Part shown: in pieces, positions 17,168 to 26,267 of the stretch
Layout: every line of letters starts with the position of its first letter
Numbering within the stretch: the first letter of the stretch is position 1
Assembly (NCBI RefSeq): GCF_900129115.1
Contig: NZ_FQUR01000007.1
Coordinates: forward strand, 62,001 to 126,000
From: Thermoanaerobacter uzonensis DSM 18761
GTDB taxonomy: Bacteria > Bacillota > Thermoanaerobacteria > Thermoanaerobacterales > Thermoanaerobacteraceae
Direction of reading: 5' to 3'
Length of the DNA: 64,000 bases
Translations under genes and position numbers: made by a program
Notes under the pieces: generated by a model
What the model saw: only the letters and a program-made list of their open reading frames with translations
Databases searched by the model: none
Told to the model about the DNA's origin: nothing

Positions 17168-17899
17168 ATGTCGATGTTGTTACCTGAAAAAAAACCGCTG
17201 TATGAGCTCGCCTTAAGGAAAATGGAAGAATTGATAAAGACAGGGCAGTGGAAAGAAGGGAGCAAGCTCCCTTCTGAATCACAGCTTGCCAAACAATTTG
17301 GCATTAGTCGAGCTACTTTAAGGGAAGCAATGAGAATTTTAGAAGATGAAGGACTTATAGTGAAACAGCAAGGGGTAGGAACTTTTGTAAGGAGAAAACC
17401 ACTTATAAAGAGTGGCTTGGAAGAGTTATTTAGTGTTACAACTTTAATTGAAAGACAAGGAATGGTACCTGGTACAAAAGATTTTACTGTATATAAACTT
17501 CCTGCTACAGAAAATGAGGCAAATCACTTAAAATTGAAACCAGGAGATATTATATATAAAGTAGAAAGAGTAAGAACAGCAGATGAGGTCCCAGTGGTGT
17601 ATTGCATAGATAGGTTACCTCAAAATATTGTAGGCGAATCTTTTACTGGATTTGAACAATCTGTGTTTTCTTACCTTGAAAATGAACACTCTATCATAAT
17701 AACCTATGCAGTTTCTAATATAAGAGTTATAAAACATGACCCTGTTGTTGAGAAAAAACTGATGATGGACAAAAATGATTCAATACTTCTTTTAGAACAA
17801 GTGCATTACGATGAAAACAATATGCCAATTCTTTATTCTTCTAACTATTTTAATGCTTCTAAATTCGACTTCTATATTATACGCAAAAGAACGCTGTGA
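17168..17899 (+). CDS. GntR-family transcriptional regulator, HutC subfamily
   Basis: The 243-residue protein has an N-terminal winged helix (SQLAKQFGISRATLREAMRIL, wing ending GVGTFV) and a C-terminal UTRA ligand-binding domain from about residue 95. HutC-type regulators usually bind a metabolite of the pathway they control. Its position between the nucleoside importer and cdd, deoB and pdp suggests that it represses this operon until a nucleoside or pentose phosphate is present. The palindrome at 12483-12508 is the best operator candidate. An AGGGA ribosome site precedes the ATG. Confidence 0.9.
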   Translation: MSMLLPEKKPLYELALRKMEELIKTGQWKEGSKLPSESQLAKQFGISRATLREAMRILEDEGLIVKQQGVGTFVRRKPLIKSGLEELFSVTTLIERQGMVPGTKDFTVYKLPATENEANHLKLKPGDIIYKVERVRTADEVPVVYCIDRLPQNIVGESFTGFEQSVFSYLENEHSIIITYAVSNIRVIKHDPVVEKKLMMDKNDSILLLEQVHYDENNMPILYSSNYFNASKFDFYIIRKRTL

Positions 17900-17905
17900 A
17901 AGTAG

Positions 17906-18322
<417 letters not shown>

Positions 18323-18354
18323 TACGGACATAAAATCATAGAAGAGGTGGTAAA

Positions 18355-19524
18355 ATGCTCAAAAGAGTCATACTAATAGTTTTGGATAGCGTAGGAGTAG
18401 GAGAATTGCCAGACGCATATAAGTTTGGGGATGAAGGTTCAAACACCTTAGGTCATGTGACAGAAAAGACAGGTGTTGAACTTCCTAATATGGGACGCTT
18501 AGGGCTGGGGAATATAATTCCTTTAAAAAGTGTTCCTGAAAACCCTAACGCTATTGGTGGATATGGCAAAATGGCTGAGAAATCAGCAGGGAAAGATACT
18601 ACTACAGGCCATTGGGAGATAGCAGGACTCTTTATTGAGAAACCTTTTCCTACTTATCCCCATGGTTTTCCTGAGGAAATTATTAAAGAGTTTGAAAAGA
18701 GGATTGGAAGAAAAGTTTTGGGGAATAAGCCTGCTTCAGGTACAGAAATAATAAAAGAGCTGGGAGAAGAACATGTAAAAACAGGTTTCCCGATAGTTTA
18801 TACTTCTGCTGATAGCGTATTTCAAGTAGCAGCCCATGAGGATGTAATACCTCTTGAAGAGCTTTATAGAATTTGTGAAATTGCCAGGGAAATACTTAAA
18901 GATGACCATGCGGTAGGAAGAGTAATTGCAAGACCTTTTACCGGCACTCCTGGAAATTTTGTAAGAACAGGAAATAGAAGAGATTTTTCTCTCAAACCTT
19001 TTGAACCTACAGTATTAGATATGTTAAAAGAAGAGGGATATGAAGTTTTTGCTATAGGAAAAATTGAGGATATTTTCGCTGGACAGGGAATTACTGAAAA
19101 AAACCATACGACGAACAATGACGAGGGCATTACAGCTACTATAAAAGCGATGGATGATATTAAAAACGGGTTAATTTTTACAAATTTAGTTGATTTTGAC
19201 ATGCTGTATGGTCATAGAAATGATGTTGAAGGATATGCAAAAGCTTTAAAACATTTTGATAATAGGCTTCAAGAAATTATGGAAAAACTCACAAAAGAAG
19301 ATTTGCTAATTATAACTGCTGACCATGGGTGTGACCCTACTACCCCAAGCACAGATCATTCAAGGGAATATGTGCCACTATTAGTTTATAGTCCTTTAAT
19401 GGCACACGGAGTAAATCTTGGAGTGAGAAGTACTTATTCAGACGTTGCAGCTACAATAGCTGAAATATTTAAAGTTGGTCCTACAAAACATGGCACATCT
19501 TTCTTAAGGGAATTACCTTTATGA
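18355..19524 (+). CDS. deoB: Phosphopentomutase
   Basis: DeoB converts ribose-1-phosphate or deoxyribose-1-phosphate, released by nucleoside phosphorolysis, into the 5-phosphates. The 389-residue protein belongs to the alkaline phosphatase superfamily. Metal ligands are seen in [15 protein letters not shown] (here [12 protein letters not shown]), the acceptor threonine lies in [11 protein letters not shown], and the C-terminal metal site is [17 protein letters not shown]. It sits 16 bp before pdp, forming a complete salvage route to central carbon metabolism. Confidence 0.97.
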   Translation: MLKRVILIVLDSVGVGELPDAYKFGDEGSNTLGHVTEKTGVELPNMGRLGLGNIIPLKSVPENPNAIGGYGKMAEKSAGKDTTTGHWEIAGLFIEKPFPTYPHGFPEEIIKEFEKRIGRKVLGNKPASGTEIIKELGEEHVKTGFPIVYTSADSVFQVAAHEDVIPLEELYRICEIAREILKDDHAVGRVIARPFTGTPGNFVRTGNRRDFSLKPFEPTVLDMLKEEGYEVFAIGKIEDIFAGQGITEKNHTTNNDEGITATIKAMDDIKNGLIFTNLVDFDMLYGHRNDVEGYAKALKHFDNRLQEIMEKLTKEDLLIITADHGCDPTTPSTDHSREYVPLLVYSPLMAHGVNLGVRSTYSDVAATIAEIFKVGPTKHGTSFLRELPL

Positions 19525-19539
19525 CAGGAGGTATAATTT

Positions 19540-20835
19540 ATGCGGATGTATGACCTTATCATGAAAAAGAGAGATGGTGGAGTTCTTACAAAAGAAGAGA
19601 TTGATTTTATAATTTCTTCTTATACCAAAGATTACCTTCCTGATTATCAGATGAGTGCTTTAGCAATGGCTATATATTTTAGAGGAATGACGCCAGAGGA
19701 GACTGCACATCTTACTATGGCTATGGCTTATTCTGGCGATGTGATGGATTTATCAGCCATTAAAGGAATCAAAGTGGATAAACACTCAACTGGTGGTGTA
19801 GCTGACACTACTACATTAGTACTTGCTCCGATGGTAGCAGCCTGTGGAGCACCTGTTGCCAAAATGTCGGGAAGAGGTTTAGGACATACCGGTGGGACGA
19901 TAGATAAACTGGAGTCAATACCAGGAATGAGAGTAGAACTCAGCGAAAAGGAGTTTATTGATAACGTAAATAAATATGGTATTGCTATTATTGGGCAGAC
20001 AAAAAATCTCACACCTGCTGATAAGAAATTATATGCTTTAAGAGATGTTACTGCAACAGTAGATTCTATTCCGCTTATAGCGAGCTCTATAATGAGTAAA
20101 AAGATTGCCGCAGGAGCAGATGGCATAGTATTAGATGTAAAAGTGGGTAGAGGAGCTTTCATGAAAGACTTAGAAAGTGCCAAAACCCTTGCTAAATTAA
20201 TGGTGGATATTGGTAATTCTGTAGGAAGAAAGACTGTAGCCCATGTTACAAATATGGATTATCCGTTAGGGCTTGCGATAGGAAATGCACTTGAGATAGT
20301 AGAAGCTGTTCAAGTATTGAAAGGTCATGGTTCTAAAGATTTATTGGAAGTATGTATGCTACTTGGTTCTGATATGCTTCAAATTGCAGGAGTTGCAAAA
20401 GACGACAAGGAGGCAAGGACAAAACTAAAAGAAGCACTTGATAGCGGAAAAGCCTTAGAAAAATTTAAAGAATTTATAAAGGCTCAAGGTGGAGATGAAA
20501 GAGTAGTTGACGATTTATCACTTTTACCACAGGCTAAGTATATAAGACCTTGGATTGCCGACAGAGATGTATATATAAAAGACCTTATGGCTTTAGATTT
20601 AGGTCTTGTAGCGATGAAATTAGGAGCGGGAAGAGAGAAAAAAGAAGATACGATTGATCTAGCTGTTGGCATAATGCTAGGTGGCAAAGTTGGAGATATA
20701 ATTAAGAAAGGAGAACCTATTGCGACGATATATGCCAATGATGAAAGCAAATTAGGTTGGGCTTTTGATGAAATCAAAAAATATATTCTTCTTTCAGATG
20801 AGCCTGTAGAAAGACCAACATTAATATTTGAATAG
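19540..20835 (+). CDS. pdp: Pyrimidine-nucleoside phosphorylase
   Basis: The 431-residue enzyme cleaves uridine, thymidine and deoxyuridine with phosphate to give the base and (deoxy)ribose-1-phosphate. The signature [15 protein letters not shown] and phosphate site [13 protein letters not shown] are clear, and the length fits Firmicute Pdp rather than the longer archaeal AMP phosphorylase. An AGGAGG ribosome site precedes the ATG. It is the last gene of the nucleoside operon. Its terminator has been split and duplicated by element copy 4. Confidence 0.95.
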   Translation: MRMYDLIMKKRDGGVLTKEEIDFIISSYTKDYLPDYQMSALAMAIYFRGMTPEETAHLTMAMAYSGDVMDLSAIKGIKVDKHSTGGVADTTTLVLAPMVAACGAPVAKMSGRGLGHTGGTIDKLESIPGMRVELSEKEFIDNVNKYGIAIIGQTKNLTPADKKLYALRDVTATVDSIPLIASSIMSKKIAAGADGIVLDVKVGRGAFMKDLESAKTLAKLMVDIGNSVGRKTVAHVTNMDYPLGLAIGNALEIVEAVQVLKGHGSKDLLEVCMLLGSDMLQIAGVAKDDKEARTKLKEALDSGKALEKFKEFIKAQGGDERVVDDLSLLPQAKYIRPWIADRDVYIKDLMALDLGLVAMKLGAGREKKEDTIDLAVGIMLGGKVGDIIKKGEPIATIYANDESKLGWAFDEIKKYILLSDEPVERPTLIFE

Positions 20836-20842
20836 CATTTTG

Positions 20843-20868
20843 AGCGATTCTTCCTAAAAAGAATTGCT
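20843..20868. repeat. Left copy of the duplicated hairpin flanking element copy 4
   Basis: This 26-bp sequence (AGCGATTCTT, loop CCTAAA, AAGAATTGCT) matches 21136-21161 except for one base. The difference changes a C to T in the 3' arm and turns a G-C pair into a G-U pair, so the stem still forms. Confidence 0.85.
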
Positions 20869-21135
20869 TAGACTGTAGACAAACTTTCGTAAAGGAGATA
20901 TTTTGCAATCGGTGCGACTTGTTACAAAGCGCTAACAAAACTTAGCAAGACCGAGGGTGGAGGCAGGGCCGAAGCCATGGATGGCGGAGGCGGGCACCTT
21001 AAGGCATGGATGCCGATTGTGCCCGGTACCCTGCCGGAACCCGAAGGCCGAGCTTTAGTTTTGTCGCTTTGGAACATCGGAGCGACGATGAAAAATATCT
21101 CCTTTGAATATTTTTTTAACTTTGTCAACAAACTG
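20869..21135 (+). mobile_element. Palindromic MITE-like element, copy 4 (about 267 bp)
   Basis: This copy has the same orientation as copy 1 and is nearly identical to it over its length. The left terminus reads TAGACTGTAGACAAAC, one base different from the usual CAGACTG, and the right terminus is GTCAACAAACTG. The GC-rich central foldback is intact. A 26-bp terminator hairpin flanks it on both sides. It lies in the 3' UTR of pdp. Confidence 0.85.
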
Positions 21136-21167
21136 AGCGATTCTTCCTAAAAAGAATCGCTTTTTTA
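21136..21167 (+). terminator. Terminator for the nucleoside operon, right copy of duplicated hairpin
   Basis: A 10-bp stem (AGCGATTCTT and its complement) with loop CCTAAA is followed by TTTTTT. It lies directly at the right end of element copy 4 and is the functional terminator copy. Confidence 0.9.
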
Positions 21168-21170
21168 TGT

Positions 21171-21197
21171 TAAAGTTCTATTAATTAAAGCCGATAA
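21171..21197 (+). promoter_or_regulatory. Sigma-D (FliA) promoter for the chemoreceptor gene
   Basis: TAAA at 21171-21174 and GCCGATAA at 21190-21197 are separated by exactly 15 bp, matching the sigma-D consensus TAAA-N15-GCCGATAT except for the last base. The gene start follows 50 bp later. Confidence 0.8.
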
Positions 21198-21247
21198 ATA
21201 TATATTGAGGTTTTATCAAATCTACTTTAGAAGGGGAGAAGTGTTAA

Positions 21248-22894
21248 ATGGGAAAGACTATCCGTGCTCAACTCATACGTTCATTTGTAATAATAGGAGT
21301 CCTCATTGCAATTTTATCTTTAACAGTTAATTTAGGTATTATTAATACTATTAAAAATATTGAAAACCTGAGAAAATATGTAGTTAATCAGGTAATCAAT
21401 GTATCAAGTGCTCAAGTTCAAATTGCAGTGTTAAGCGGCAACATACAGCAAACTTTAAATGATTATATAAGCGGGAATACAACGAATTTTTCTGTTGGAA
21501 TTCCCATACATTCAATGGAAACATATATATACAATATTCAAAACAGACTGGAAGACTACAAAAGCACAAAAAGTTATGATACTCTCAAGAAAGACTTAAC
21601 AGCTATACAAGAAGATATACAAAATTTAAAAAAAGCAGTAAATAATTTACCTGAAAAATATAATCCAGTAGAAGATAGTGATAAAATAGTTAACATTACT
21701 TATTATTTAAACCATCTGCAAAGCGCTTTAAACGATTTTAGTTCTACATATTCTCAAGGTTTCTTGCCATATTTTAATAATATGATACAGGAGAACCAAA
21801 AGACTTTTTATGTTTCATTAGGAGTTAGCGTTATAATTGCTATTCTAATTTTAATTTATGTAATAATAATTGTGAGAAAAATAAGGAAATTTGCAAAATT
21901 TATCAATTCAGAAATTGACGCTGCAGTAAAACAATCAGAGAAAGTTATGAATTATGCGGTAAACATAAGAGATAAATCAGAAGAAAATACTATGAACATA
22001 ACTTCTTCAAAACAAGGTTTAGAGGATTTAGTGAATGGAATTAACATAATTTCAGAAAATATAAATGAAGTTGCTGAGTCTATTACTAAAGTTTCGGAGA
22101 CTAATGAAAATTTGTCACAAGTTTCCGATAAACTTATGAGAGACATGAATGAAGCAATGATGAAAATCAAAGAAATAGAAGAAAATGCAAACAGGCAAGG
22201 TGAAGAAGTTAAATCATTAATTGAGTCTTTACAAGAGAGCTTGGAAAACTCCAAAAATACTTCAAAACAATTGAATGAACTAGAGAAAAGAATGGGTGGT
22301 ATAAAAGATATTCTTTATTCAATATCAGATATAGCTGAGCAGACGAATCTTTTGGCACTTAATGCGGCAATTGAAGCAGCAAGAGCTGGAGAAAACGGAA
22401 GAGGATTTGCAGTTGTAGCAGAGGAAATAAGGAAACTTGCAGCGCAATCGACAGAAAGTGTAGAAAGAATAGGAGAGATAATAGAATCTCTTACCCAATT
22501 TACAAGAGATACTGTTGATAATGTTATCAAAAACATTGATACTTCTACAAAAGCTTCCAGCGAGGTGAATAAAGTATTAGATATATTTGAACAGACAAAA
22601 GAAGGATTTGACAAAGTTTCTGATATTATTAGTGAAATTTCTGTTGCGGCAGAAGAGACAGCTGTAAGTTCTAGTCAAACACTACACGCCATGAGAAACG
22701 TAATGGCAGCATCACAAAATATATCTGCACAGGTAGAAGAATTATTGGCTTCTTCGCAGCAACTTTTGGCAGAGATAAATGTAGTAGATGAAAATAATTT
22801 AAAAAATCTTGATCACATAAAAGAACAGGTTGAATATACTGAAGAGCTAAAGGCTAATATGCAAAAAATTACGAATATCGTAAAACAACTATAA
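21248..22894 (+). CDS. Methyl-accepting chemotaxis protein
   Basis: The 548-residue receptor has a first membrane segment at about residues 9-34, an outside sensor region of roughly 150 residues that looks like a four-helix bundle, and a second membrane segment near 186-210. The linker region after it is not clearly recognisable as HAMP. The signalling tip [19 protein letters not shown] lies near residues 359-377, with [15 protein letters not shown] after it. A sigma-D promoter precedes it, tying expression to late flagellar genes. The ligand is unknown. Confidence 0.94.
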   Translation: MGKTIRAQLIRSFVIIGVLIAILSLTVNLGIINTIKNIENLRKYVVNQVINVSSAQVQIAVLSGNIQQTLNDYISGNTTNFSVGIPIHSMETYIYNIQNRLEDYKSTKSYDTLKKDLTAIQEDIQNLKKAVNNLPEKYNPVEDSDKIVNITYYLNHLQSALNDFSSTYSQGFLPYFNNMIQENQKTFYVSLGVSVIIAILILIYVIIIVRKIRKFAKFINSEIDAAVKQSEKVMNYAVNIRDKSEENTMNITSSKQGLEDLVNGINIISENINEVAESITKVSETNENLSQVSDKLMRDMNEAMMKIKEIEENANRQGEEVKSLIESLQESLENSKNTSKQLNELEKRMGGIKDILYSISDIAEQTNLLALNAAIEAARAGENGRGFAVVAEEIRKLAAQSTESVERIGEIIESLTQFTRDTVDNVIKNIDTSTKASSEVNKVLDIFEQTKEGFDKVSDIISEISVAAEETAVSSSQTLHAMRNVMAASQNISAQVEELLASSQQLLAEINVVDENNLKNLDHIKEQVEYTEELKANMQKITNIVKQL

Positions 22895-22896
22895 TC

Positions 22897-22926
22897 TTGA
22901 CATAGATACCTTATATGTTTTATAAT
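22897..22926 (+). promoter_or_regulatory. Sigma-A promoter for the GlcT-controlled TIM-barrel gene
   Basis: TTGACA at 22897-22902 and TATAAT at 22921-22926 are spaced by 18 bp. The RAT at 22937-22963 lies just inside the predicted transcript. Confidence 0.75.
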
Positions 22927-22936
22927 TTATTCAAAC

Positions 22937-22994
22937 AGCGTGCGACGTGTTACGGCATGAGCTGGTAAGGTAACTATTACCTTACCGGCTTTTA
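22937..22994 (+). promoter_or_regulatory. RAT antiterminator plus overlapping terminator (GlcT-type), upstream of 23018
   Basis: The RAT can be drawn as outer stem AGC/GCT, internal loops GTGCGA and GCATGA, inner stem CGT/ACG and loop GTT (22937-22963). The terminator uses a 13-bp stem starting GCTGGTAAGG at 22961 with one G-T pair, followed by TTTTAATTTTT. The two share GCT and so exclude each other. The fold matches the ptsG leader RAT at 24149-24178, with changed but still paired stem bases. Confidence 0.8.
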
Positions 22995-23017
22995 ATTTTT
23001 CGAAAGGGAGGATTTTT

Positions 23018-23965
23018 ATGAAAAGAATATTTGAACTTACAATGAAAGACATTGAAGGAATGGACAAAAATATGCTTATTGAAACGATAAGGACTTCTGA
23101 AGGAAGGACGGTAATGGCAGAGACTATTGTAACAGTTCCACCGCTGGTTTATGGAGTATCAAATATGGAACTGGCAGCTGCGTTTGGGAGTGATATGATT
23201 ACGTTGAATTTTTTTGACTTTCAAAAACCATTTATTTTTGGCATAGACGATATAGGAATAAACTTTTCGGCTGGGCCTTCTGAATTACAAAAAATAGTCG
23301 AAATAGCCTCCAAAAATGCAGAAGATTTTGACTATATTAAGAGACTCAAAAAGATTGTGGGAAGGTTTATAGGTGTAAATATAGAGCCAGTTCCTGAAGG
23401 AGTAAATTATGTAGAGGGACGAAAATTAAATAAAGAAAATCTTTTAAAAGCTAAAGAATACGGTTTTGATTATGTCATTATAACTGGTAATCCCAATACA
23501 GGGGTAAGTGTCAGCACGATAATAGAAGGAATAGAATTAGCAAAAGAAATTTTTGGTGAAAATATGATGGTCATTGCTGGAAAAATGCACGGTGCTGGCT
23601 CAGGAAACATATATGAAGACGAAATTTTAAAAGATTTTGTAAAAGCAGGTGCTGATTGTGTTTTGATACCAGCGCCTGGTACCGTTCCAGGAGTTGATTT
23701 AAATCTTGCAAAAAGACAGATAGAAGCCATCCATGAATCAGGTGCATTAGCAATGACTACAATTGGCACATCACAAGAGGGTTCACAAAAAAGCACAATA
23801 GAATATATTGGTGTTCAATCAAAAATGGCAGGTGCAGACATACAGCATATAGGAGATGCAGGATATGCAGGAGTGGCACTTCCTGAAAACATAATGGCGC
23901 TATCTGTTGCCATAAGAGGAGTAAGGCATACTTATAGGAGAATGGCATATTCTTTGAATAAGTAA
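23018..23965 (+). CDS. TIM-barrel protein of the DUF7916 / PEP phosphonomutase-like type
   Basis: The 315-residue protein has an alternating beta/alpha layout with GFDYVIITGNPNTGVS, AGKMHGAGSG and GADCVLIPAPGTVPGVD, and a C-terminal GIGD-like loop (HIGDAGYAG), all consistent with a (beta-alpha)8 phosphate-binding barrel. Similar proteins are found beside PTS genes, but I know of no proven reaction. The RAT-terminator leader places it under the same antiterminator as ptsG, which suggests a role in hexose or hexose-phosphate metabolism. An AAAGGGAGG ribosome site precedes the ATG. The family name is from memory and not certain. Confidence 0.75.
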   Translation: MKRIFELTMKDIEGMDKNMLIETIRTSEGRTVMAETIVTVPPLVYGVSNMELAAAFGSDMITLNFFDFQKPFIFGIDDIGINFSAGPSELQKIVEIASKNAEDFDYIKRLKKIVGRFIGVNIEPVPEGVNYVEGRKLNKENLLKAKEYGFDYVIITGNPNTGVSVSTIIEGIELAKEIFGENMMVIAGKMHGAGSGNIYEDEILKDFVKAGADCVLIPAPGTVPGVDLNLAKRQIEAIHESGALAMTTIGTSQEGSQKSTIEYIGVQSKMAGADIQHIGDAGYAGVALPENIMALSVAIRGVRHTYRRMAYSLNK

Positions 23966-24008
23966 TAAGTATATACCTTATCTTCTTTTGGCAATGGTAT
24001 TATCAGAA

Positions 24009-24071
24009 AACTTTGTAACAAGTCACTCCGTATGCAAAATATCTCCTTTGCGAAAGTTTGTCAACAGTGTG
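24009..24071 (-). mobile_element. Element remnant, copy 5 (one end only)
   Basis: About 63 bp match the terminal part of copies 2 and 3, including TGCAAAATATCTCCTTTGCG and AAGTTTGTCAACAGTGTG. The GC-rich centre and the other end are missing, and no flanking hairpin duplication is seen. It lies between the TIM-barrel gene and the ptsG promoter. Confidence 0.75.
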
Positions 24072-24095
24072 AAATTGTTTTTCAATAATTAGTTA

Positions 24096-24124
24096 TTGAC
24101 AGACTGCAAAATAGATTATATAAT
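24096..24124 (+). promoter_or_regulatory. Sigma-A promoter of ptsG
   Basis: TTGACA at 24096-24101 and TATAAT at 24119-24124 are spaced by 17 bp, a near-ideal promoter. Strong initiation with conditional termination is the normal design for antiterminator-controlled PTS genes. Confidence 0.85.
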
Positions 24125-24148
24125 ATTGGTAAACGAATACTAAATTAC

Positions 24149-24211
24149 GGCGTGTTACTGCAAAAGCAGGCATGAGCCGGTGGAGGTGTTATTACCTTGC
24201 CGGCTCTTTTT
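24149..24211 (+). promoter_or_regulatory. RAT antiterminator plus overlapping terminator (GlcT-type), ptsG leader
   Basis: The RAT reads as outer stem GGC/GCC, internal loops GTGTTA and GCATGA, inner stem CTGC/GCAG and tetraloop AAAA (24149-24178). From memory, GTGTTACTG and CAGGCATGAG are hallmarks of the Bacillus ptsG RAT. The terminator stem GAGCCGG/CCGGCTC (24174-24206) overlaps the RAT 3' side and is followed by TTTTT. GlcT binding should stabilise the RAT and let transcription through. Confidence 0.88.
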
Positions 24212-24251
24212 ATATTAAATGCCTGAAAAATAAAAATAAGGAGGGTTTTGC

Positions 24252-25652
24252 ATGAAATGGTTAGCAAGTGTTCAAAAACTTGGTAAAGCCTTAATGCTTC
24301 CAGTTGCTGTGTTACCTGCAGCAGCGTTGCTTTTGAGGCTTGGTGCACCCGATGTTTTCAACATTCCTTTTATTATGCAAGCAGGTGCAGCGGTATTTGA
24401 CAATTTACCTCTCATCTTTGCTATAGGTATTGCAATAGGTTTTGCTGATGGAGATGGTGTAGCAGCTCTTGCAGCAGCAGTTGGCTATTTTGTACTGACA
24501 AAAGGTGCGACAACTATTAACAAAGATCTCAACATGGGAGTTTTAGGTGGTATTTTAATGGGTATCATAGCCGGTTATCTGTATAACAAGTATCATGATA
24601 TTAAACTTCCTGATTTCTTAGGCTTCTTTGGTGGAAAAAGATTTGTACCTATTGTAACGGCTTTCGCTGCAATTGTACTAGCACTTGTAATGGGTTATGT
24701 ATGGCCTCCCATACAAAATGGCATATATGCGCTTGGCGAGTGGATCATTGGCGCGGGAGCACTTGGAGTATTTATATATGGCATATTAAATAGGCTTTTA
24801 ATTCCTTTTGGACTTCATCACGTTATAAACAGTCTTGTATGGTTTGTTTTTGGTACATTTAAGACAGCAGCCGGCAAAGTTGTAACTGGGGACTTAAACA
24901 GGTTCTTTGCAGGAGATCCAACTGCAGGCATTTTTATGGCAGGATTTTATCCGATTATGATGTTTGGACTTCCAGCAGCAGCACTGGCTATGTTGGCGGC
25001 AGCAAAACCAAACCAAAGAAAAGCTGTGTCTGGTGTGTTAATAAGCGCAGCTCTTACAGCTTTTTTAACAGGTATTACAGAGCCTATTGAGTTTTCATTT
25101 ATGTTCTTGGCACCAGTACTTTATGCAATACACGCTCTTTTAACAGGTTTATCTCTTGCTATAACTTATGTTCTTGGTATAAAGGATGGCTTTGGCTTTT
25201 CAGCTGGTCTCATTGACTATATCTTAAGTTATGGTATAGCTACAAAACCTCTTTTGCTCCTTCTAATAGGTATAATTTATGGTGCAATATACTATGTAAT
25301 TTTCTACTATATAATAGTGAAATTCAACCTGCCAACTCCTGGCAGATTAGAAGAAGAAGCTGTTGACCAATATGCAGACATGTCAAAATCAGAACTTGGT
25401 GATATTGCTGCACAATACGTAGAAGTATTGGGTGGAGCAGAAAACATCCAGTCTTTGGAGGCTTGCATAACAAGGTTGCGCTTGACTGTGAAAGACGATA
25501 CAATAATAGAGGATGATAAACTTAAAAAGTTAGGGGCAACAGGCGTAATGAGAATGGGCAAAAATGCATTGCAAGTAATTGTTGGTACAAAAGCTGATTT
25601 GATTGCACAAGAAATGAAAAAACACATGAAAAAAGCAGGAGGTAAAATTTAA
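24252..25652 (+). CDS. ptsG: Glucose-type PTS permease, EIICB
   Basis: The 466-residue protein imports and phosphorylates a hexose, most likely glucose. The N-terminal EIIC domain has about ten membrane segments and the motif GITEPIEFSFMF, where the glutamate is important for sugar binding. A linker leads to EIIB (about residues 385-466), with the phosphorylated cysteine in EACITRLRL. No EIIA domain is fused; a free EIIA follows at 25765-26250. An AAGGAGGG ribosome site precedes the ATG. Control is by the RAT leader at 24149-24211. Confidence 0.95.
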   Translation: MKWLASVQKLGKALMLPVAVLPAAALLLRLGAPDVFNIPFIMQAGAAVFDNLPLIFAIGIAIGFADGDGVAALAAAVGYFVLTKGATTINKDLNMGVLGGILMGIIAGYLYNKYHDIKLPDFLGFFGGKRFVPIVTAFAAIVLALVMGYVWPPIQNGIYALGEWIIGAGALGVFIYGILNRLLIPFGLHHVINSLVWFVFGTFKTAAGKVVTGDLNRFFAGDPTAGIFMAGFYPIMMFGLPAAALAMLAAAKPNQRKAVSGVLISAALTAFLTGITEPIEFSFMFLAPVLYAIHALLTGLSLAITYVLGIKDGFGFSAGLIDYILSYGIATKPLLLLLIGIIYGAIYYVIFYYIIVKFNLPTPGRLEEEAVDQYADMSKSELGDIAAQYVEVLGGAENIQSLEACITRLRLTVKDDTIIEDDKLKKLGATGVMRMGKNALQVIVGTKADLIAQEMKKHMKKAGGKI

Positions 25653-25667
25653 GGTGAAAATGTTTTA

Positions 25668-25688
25668 GGCGGCCGTAAACTGGCCGCC
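25668..25688 (+). promoter_or_regulatory. Intercistronic hairpin between ptsG and the EIIA gene
   Basis: A GC-rich 7-bp stem (GGCGGCC and GGCCGCC) with a 7-nt loop lies 16 bp after ptsG. No T-run follows, so it is more likely an mRNA-stabilising or processing hairpin than a terminator. Confidence 0.6.
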
Positions 25689-25764
25689 ATCAAAATTATT
25701 TTAAAAAGTTTGAAATATATGTGTATAGTAAGATATTATAGAAAATACAGAAAGGGCTGATTAC

Positions 25765-26250
25765 ATGTTTAACATATTTAAAAAGAAAAAATACGTAGAT
25801 ATATATTCTCCTATTAATGGCATATTATTAAAAATTGAAGATGTGCCAGATCCTGTATTTTCTCAAAAAATGGTAGGAGATGGAGTGGCATTAGAACCCA
25901 CAGAAGGTATTGTATATTCACCGGTTAATGGCACTATTATACAATTATTTCCTACAAAACATGCTTTGGGAATAAAAACAGAAGAAGGATTAGAAATACT
26001 AATTCATATTGGGATGGACACAGTAGAAATGAAAGGAAATGGATTTGAAAGTTTTGTTTCCGAAGGTGAAAGAGTGAAAATAGGAGATAAGTTGCTAAAA
26101 TTTGATATGGAATTGGTTAAAAAAGAACACCCATTGACATCACCAATTATTATTACTAATATGGATATAGTGGATAAAATTGTAAAAGAACCTGATGGTG
26201 AAGAAGTAAAAGCAGGAAAGACAAAGATTATGAGAGTATACCTCAAGTAA
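25765..26250 (+). CDS. crr: PTS glucose EIIA component
   Basis: The 161-residue cytoplasmic protein takes phosphate from HPr and passes it to EIIB of PtsG. The beta-barrel family signature is present, with the phosphorylated histidine in ILIHIGMDTVEMKG and the earlier MVGDGVALEPTEG block that includes the second active-site region. It lies 112 bp after ptsG and 17 bp before the interrupted glcT, so the three were probably transcribed as one unit. In this arrangement the antiterminator protein is regulated by phosphorylation through the same permease. Confidence 0.94.
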   Translation: MFNIFKKKKYVDIYSPINGILLKIEDVPDPVFSQKMVGDGVALEPTEGIVYSPVNGTIIQLFPTKHALGIKTEEGLEILIHIGMDTVEMKGNGFESFVSEGERVKIGDKLLKFDMELVKKEHPLTSPIIITNMDIVDKIVKEPDGEEVKAGKTKIMRVYLK

Positions 26251-26267
26251 AAAGTGAGGTATTGATT

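Noticed and set aside
22930-22994. Leader at 22937 as another element fragment
   Set aside because: It shares no terminal motif with the element. Its loops and stems match the ptsG RAT instead.
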